Shown one piece after another: positions 32,692 through 36,815 of a stretch of DNA of 36,815 bases. The stretch comes from Cupriavidus basilensis (GTDB taxonomy: Bacteria; Pseudomonadota; Gammaproteobacteria; Burkholderiales; Burkholderiaceae): contig NZ_BBQM01000021.1 of the NCBI RefSeq assembly GCF_000876015.1, positions 1 through 36,815 of the forward strand. Direction: 5' to 3'. The notes below the pieces were generated by a model. It had not been told where the DNA came from and ran no database searches. It saw nothing but the letters and a program-made list of their open reading frames with translations. The position numbers and the translations under genes were made by a program. Within the stretch, counting starts at the first letter, position 1; each line of letters starts with the position of its first letter.

Positions 32692-33200
32692 GCATCCTCG
32701 ACCCGCGGGTGTGGATCGCTTGCGCGCTGGCGCTGCTGATGGCCTACGGCGGTGGCCGGTGGCAGCAGTCCCACGTGGACGCGGCCACTTACCAGGCCAA
32801 GATGACTGCTGCGGCACTGGATGCAGCCCGCGTCCAGGTCAAGGCGGTGGATGATGCCCGCATCGAGGAACAGCGCCGCACCACTGCCCAAACGGAGATA
32901 GCCAATGCTGCAACGAAAGAAATGGTCGGCGCGCGCGCTGATGCTGCTGCTGCCAACGATGCTGCTGGCCGCCTGCGCCAGCGAGTTGCCGAGCTACTCG
33001 CCACCGGTCGCGCCGCCGGCAATCCCGCCGCTGCCAGCGCAGGCCCGGCAGCCGGCGATCCCATCGGCATGCTTGCCGACGTGCTCGGCCGCGCTGACCA
33101 GCGCGCGGGACTCCTGGCTGAATATGCCGACAGCGCCCGCGTCGCCGGCCAAGCCTGCGAGCGGGCCTACGACGCCTTGATTGATGACGCGAGGCGCTGA
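32688..33200 (+). CDS. Inner-membrane spanin (Rz)
   Basis: The 170-residue protein has one N-terminal membrane anchor (VWIACALALLMAYGGGRWQ, about 8-26), followed by a long coiled-coil-like periplasmic region (AALDAARVQVKAVDDARIEE, then AATKEMVGARADAAAANDAA). It resembles DUF2514-type Rz proteins. Together with the nested Rz1 lipoprotein it would fuse inner and outer membranes at the end of lysis. Confidence 0.88.
   Translation: MSILDPRVWIACALALLMAYGGGRWQQSHVDAATYQAKMTAAALDAARVQVKAVDDARIEEQRRTTAQTEIANAATKEMVGARADAAAANDAAGRLRQRVAELLATGRAAGNPAAASAGPAAGDPIGMLADVLGRADQRAGLLAEYADSARVAGQACERAYDALIDDARR
32905..33180 (+). CDS. Outer-membrane spanin lipoprotein (Rz1), nested within Rz
   Basis: The 91-residue frame lies entirely inside the Rz gene in another frame, with GGAGATA about 7 nt upstream of its ATG. 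It has a basic start, a hydrophobic segment and the lipobox LLAAC (Cys24), followed by a proline-rich region (SYSPPVAPPAIPPLPAQARQ) typical of Rz1. Full nesting is well known for lambda-type spanin pairs, which supports its reality. Confidence 0.85.
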   Translation: MLQRKKWSARALMLLLPTMLLAACASELPSYSPPVAPPAIPPLPAQARQPAIPSACLPTCSAALTSARDSWLNMPTAPASPAKPASGPTTP

Positions 33201-33208
33201 CAGTGCGC

Positions 33209-34288
33209 CTACTTGGATTGCAGGGGTGCGATCTTGTCGAGCCATGCCCAACTGGCGAACCGGTCTCCGGTGTGGCGCAGGTGGGTGTAGCGCTGAAGGC
33301 TTGACCAGCTCCGGTGTCCAGTGACCGCGGCGACATGCGGGATGGTCATGCCCATCTCGAACAGTCGGCTAGCACCTTCATGCCGTAGATCGTGGAAATG
33401 AAGATCCGGAATTGCAAGGAACTGGCAGGCTCGGGTGAACGCGGCGCTGATGGCGTCCGCATTGGCCCGAAAGATTCGTCCAGCTCTGTGCGGCTGCGCC
33501 TGGATAATTCGAAGCGCTTCTGGCGGGAGGTCGCACCACTGATCATTTCCGATCTTCTCTCCCGGGTGTTTCATGTCGCGAACCATGATCCGGCTGTGGG
33601 CCACATCAAGGTCCTCGAAGGTGATTCGGGTGATTTCCTCCTGCCGTCGCGTCGAGAAAATGGCGAAGGCCGTGATCGCCTGCATGTCGTTGCTGTCGAT
33701 GCGTTTCGCCCGGATTTTCCCGAAATGCTCCATGAGCTTGTCCAATTCGTCGAGGGTGGGGCGGCGGTCTCGCCGCTTTGACCGGCTCACGGCTCCCAGC
33801 TTGCCGAGAACTTTCCGCGCATCAGACATGGCCTGCTCATTAAGCGGGTATCCCCACGCTGGCCGTGCGATAGAGAACACCGAACTGAGGTGTGCCATAT
33901 AATTGCCGGCGGTCTGAGGTAGCACGTCCAGGCTGCGGGCATAGGCCACGATGTCCGCGCTGCTGATCTGTGAACAGCGCTTCTGGCCGAAATCCGAATC
34001 AGCGATCGTTCGTAGCACCTGGGCCTTCGTCCGGCCGATCTCTTTCGTCGATTCCTTCGTTACCTTCTTGATGACCTCCGCCAGCGTGGGGTCATCCTGT
34101 TTGGCCACTTCCAGCGCGCCAGGCTGCGATAGCTCCCGCTCACGCTTTTCCAGCCACGACGCGGCCGCCGGCCGGCGATCGAAGGTCTTGGCCTCCGTGA
34201 AAACCACCGCGCCGCCTTGCTTCAGGCGGATCTGCGCCGTGTACCCTATACTTCCGTCCTTTCGCACACGTTGTGTGATCGTCCCCAT
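33209..34288 (-). CDS. Tyrosine-recombinase integrase, dusA-associated
   Basis: The 359-residue protein has an N-terminal arm-binding part (GTITQRVRKDGSIGYTAQIR), a core-binding domain (about 65-160) and a catalytic domain with Arg214/215 (FSTRRQEEIT), a candidate Lys240, His299-Arg302 (HDLRHEGAS), His325 (TGHRSWSS) and the nucleophile Tyr334 (LQRYTHL). All tyrosine-recombinase residues seem present. It is divergent from dusA with 86 bp between starts. An integrase family that inserts elements at the 5' end of dusA is established, and this arrangement fits it. It converges on the lysis genes with only 8 bp between. Confidence 0.95.
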   Translation of the reverse strand: MGTITQRVRKDGSIGYTAQIRLKQGGAVVFTEAKTFDRRPAAASWLEKRERELSQPGALEVAKQDDPTLAEVIKKVTKESTKEIGRTKAQVLRTIADSDFGQKRCSQISSADIVAYARSLDVLPQTAGNYMAHLSSVFSIARPAWGYPLNEQAMSDARKVLGKLGAVSRSKRRDRRPTLDELDKLMEHFGKIRAKRIDSNDMQAITAFAIFSTRRQEEITRITFEDLDVAHSRIMVRDMKHPGEKIGNDQWCDLPPEALRIIQAQPHRAGRIFRANADAISAAFTRACQFLAIPDLHFHDLRHEGASRLFEMGMTIPHVAAVTGHRSWSSLQRYTHLRHTGDRFASWAWLDKIAPLQSK

Positions 34289-34294
34289 AGTTCC

Positions 34295-34332
34295 GGTGCT
34301 ACACGAATTGTGATGGTGCTACATCGTAGCAC
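34295..34332. promoter_or_regulatory. Putative operators upstream of the integrase
   Basis: GGTGCTACA occurs at 34295-34303 and 34315-34323 (20-nt period). The second copy forms a perfect 7-bp palindrome with GTAGCAC (GTGCTAC at 34316-34322, GTAGCAC at 34326-34332). On the minus strand the first copy reads GTGTAGCACC, close to the operator-like motif at the early promoters. The sites start 6 nt upstream of the integrase ATG, so they could control int, or serve as integrase or excisionase arm sites. Confidence 0.5.
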
Positions 34333-34374
34333 TTCAGCCAAAAAATAGGACGAAACAGGCGGAATCAGAAGGAA

Positions 34375-35439
<1,065 letters not shown>

Positions 35440-35650
35440 GCGCACGCTGCCGGCCCGCCGCGGGTCGAGTTTTTCCTCTAACTTCGAATATGGTTTTCAT
35501 GCAGGCGAGGCGCAGGGCGCAGCGACGGGCACTTGACCTCGCCAGCGGCCCGCTTTGCCGCGCCGGCAAAGGGATTCCCCTAATTCGTGCGGGGGCAGCA
35601 AATTCATACACTGTGCTTGCCCTCGAATACGGGGCTTTCTTCAACTGATT
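35440..35650. other. Non-coding stretch after dusA
   Basis: No convincing gene. It has GC-rich sequence with GGCCCGCTTTGCCGCGCCGG (about 35548-35567), then a lower-GC part before the terminator at 35654. I found no tRNA-like fold by eye. It might be the dusA 3' UTR or part of a small RNA gene ending at that terminator. Confidence 0.4.
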
Positions 35651-35653
35651 ATT

Positions 35654-35680
35654 AAGCCCGCCTTGCGCGGGCTTTTTTTT
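35654..35680 (+). terminator. Rho-independent terminator
   Basis: A perfect 8-bp stem AAGCCCGC/GCGGGCTT with a 5-nt loop is followed by eight T (35673-35680). It lies about 215 nt after the dusA stop on the same strand, so it may end the dusA transcript or a short RNA. Confidence 0.9.
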
Positions 35681-35826
35681 GGCGCGGCCGGTGGCTAATG
35701 CCATTGGGTATTGGCGGCAATATGGCGCGGATTTTTGGTGTGGTCTTCCGTTTACCCTGATGGTACGAACGGGAAATGGCGTCTAGATTACTAGAGCCTT
35801 CAGGGCAATTGAGATCGCTAATTGGA

Positions 35827-35853
35827 GGGCCCGCGCTGCGGGCTCTTTTTTTT
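35827..35853 (+). terminator. Second rho-independent terminator with no upstream gene
   Basis: The stem GGGCCCGC (35827-35834) and GCGGGCTC (35838-35845) with one G-U pair and a 3-nt loop is followed by eight T. The 146 bp since the previous terminator carry no credible ORF. It may end an unrecognised small RNA or act as a backup terminator. Confidence 0.8.
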
Positions 35854-35897
35854 CGCCGGCCAGCGGTCCGCCGTGGCTGCGGTGGCGGTCCGCCGCG

Positions 35898-36047
35898 CTA
35901 CTTCGATCGCTCGCTCGAAATGCCGATGTCCACGGTGCCGTAAGTGGTGATGCCGGAGCCGCTGCCGTCGCCGGCCGGGCTGGCACAGCCGCCGGCGAGG
36001 ACGAGGACGGCACAGGCGGCCAGCAGGCTCCGCGCAAAGTAGTTCAT
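35898..36047 (-). CDS. Small host lipoprotein, 49 aa
   Basis: It starts at the ATG at 36047 with GGAAGG about 6 nt upstream. It has a signal peptide MNYFARSLLAACAVLVLAGG with lipid-anchor Cys21 (LAGGC), then ASPAGDGSGSG, a Gly/Ser linker and the end ITTYGTVDIGISSERSK. Small lipoproteins ending in a YGT(V/I)D-type motif occur in Burkholderiaceae with no known role. It is leftward, convergent with the terminator at 35827. Confidence 0.75.
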   Translation of the reverse strand: MNYFARSLLAACAVLVLAGGCASPAGDGSGSGITTYGTVDIGISSERSK

Positions 36048-36123
36048 GATGACCTTCCGGGGTCGCGGCGGATGCCGCGTTCCTGTTTGGGCGCCGGATC
36101 GCGGGGTTTGGTTCCTGGCCGGG

Positions 36124-36426
36124 TCAGCCGATGACAAACCGGTGCAGCAGCAATACCGCGATGGCGGGGCAGGCCAGCACCAGGCCGCCGACAAACGGAA
36201 AGCGTTGCGACCAGATGCCGATCAGGGCGGGGATCGCGGCAATCGGTCCGAGGACATCCATCAGCAGCGACAGCATGCCATTGGCATGAGGCCCATTCGC
36301 CGCCGCCGGCAGCTCGGCCGCGGCGGGCGAGCCGAACAGGCCGTAGGCGCTGCCGAAAATGAGAGCCACGAGGCAGAGGGAGGCTGCGAGCTTGAGGGTG
36401 TGCTTGGTGCTGGAGGTGGGCCGCAT
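36124..36426 (-). CDS. Hypothetical host membrane protein, 100 aa
   Basis: The ATG at 36426 follows GGAAG by 7 nt; an upstream ATG at 36474 lacks this and adds a Pro-rich stretch. It has three hydrophobic segments: TLKLAASLCLVALIFGSAYG (about 10-29), MLSLLMDVLGPIAAIPALIGI (about 51-71) and FVGGLVLACPAIAVLLLHRF (about 78-97). The middle loop is Ala/Pro-rich. No family was recognised. It probably forms a leftward pair with the small lipoprotein 76 bp downstream. Confidence 0.7.
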   Translation of the reverse strand: MRPTSSTKHTLKLAASLCLVALIFGSAYGLFGSPAAAELPAAANGPHANGMLSLLMDVLGPIAAIPALIGIWSQRFPFVGGLVLACPAIAVLLLHRFVIG

Positions 36427-36815
36427 CACTGTTCTTCCGTGGGGCCGAGGGGCCGGCGGCGGGTGGTAAGGCAACTGGCGCGTCTCGACGATGCTTGCAA
36501 AAATAGCGCAATCTGCACCTATTCCTACTGAGACTTTTCTAATTCAGAGTTAAGCCGGTCCGGTTCTAGTGAGGCCGCCGCGGCTGCGTGTCGAGGTTGC
36601 CGTCGGCTGAGGTGCCGTTGTGGGCAGGGTCGGATCGGCGGCGCCAGGCAGTCCGTGACGGCGGCGCATGTTATGCGGACGATCTTGTTGTCTCTGTGGC
36701 TTGGAGAGGAGGCTGACGGCGCCATGCGCTCTGCGTGTCAGCATTCATGGGTACCAAATATGCGCTATAGATAACTTATGGCGATAGCACAGAGTTATTT
36801 CAGAAAACGCTTGCC
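36427..36815. other. Right-edge stretch without a recognised gene
   Basis: Apart from the leader of the leftward membrane-protein gene, I see no credible coding region. The overlapping short leftward frames are Arg/Pro/Ala-rich, in the style of GC-rich non-coding DNA. The last about 60 bases are lower in GC (TATGCGCTATAGATAACTTA) and may hold a promoter for a gene beyond the edge. Confidence 0.4.

Noticed and set aside
35440..35650. A tRNA gene near dusA as the integration target
   Set aside because: No cloverleaf or conserved T-loop GGTTCGAATCC-type sequence was found; the integrase-dusA arrangement explains the site.
36525..36744. Short leftward frames at the right edge
   Set aside because: They are Pro/Ala/Arg-rich, overlap each other in different frames and have no ribosome site.

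Overview
The window is most of a temperate podovirus-like prophage in a high-GC betaproteobacterium. The dusA flank, the GC content and the small lipoprotein downstream suggest Burkholderiaceae such as Cupriavidus or Ralstonia; this is inference from sequence style, not a database match. The prophage runs from the left edge (its left end lies outside the window) to about 34.3-34.5 kb. There a tyrosine recombinase sits back to back with dusA, so the right attachment site lies at the 5' end of dusA. Bases from about 34.5 kb to 36.8 kb are host chromosome.

Layout. 1-1205: a leftward early operon of three small genes (the first runs off the edge) with a recognisable promoter. 1226-2592: immunity region, with a leftward CI-like S24 repressor (cI) followed by a probable lysogenic-conversion lipoprotein, and a divergent YdaS/Cro-like regulator. 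2593-6487: rightward early genes (YdaS-like, HNH protein, small conserved protein, 889-aa primase-helicase). 6311-6640: a non-coding junction with a perfect 23-bp inverted repeat, a nested palindrome and short repeated motifs, a candidate replication origin or operator. 6654-9210: packaging (HTH protein, TerS-like protein, small CxxC protein, TerL). 9242-15988: head (two related small proteins, Head-tail_con portal, Gp49-like protein, Bbp19-like protein, scaffold, major capsid, Bbp16-like cement, small proteins). 15992-28179: T7-style tail and ejection block (gp11-, gp12-, gp13-, gp14-, gp15- and gp16-position proteins). 28244-31644: tailspike and a fibre-like protein carrying a signal peptide. 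31648-33200: lysis (GH24 endolysin, two small membrane proteins, Rz with Rz1 nested inside). 33209-34288: integrase. 34375-35439: dusA.

How the parts work together. A GTGTAGCA-like motif recurs at the left early promoter, the right early promoter and just upstream of the integrase. This suggests that the CI-like or YdaS-like regulator controls all three. The repressor seems to lack both the usual Ala-Gly cleavage site and the catalytic lysine, so SOS autocleavage is doubtful. Late genes are tightly packed, often with overlapping stop and start codons. A separate 15-bp motif recurs along the late region, in three cases 41-44 nt upstream of a start codon.

The most notable items are the nested inverted repeat at 6498-6612, the recurring GGGTGCACATACCTC motif, the shared operator motif with a probably non-cleavable repressor, the 1994-aa ejection protein with an HESGH metallopeptidase motif, the signal-peptide fibre protein, and the prophage lipoprotein gene next to cI. 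I saw no CRISPR array, reverse transcriptase, rRNA, tRNA or insertion sequence.
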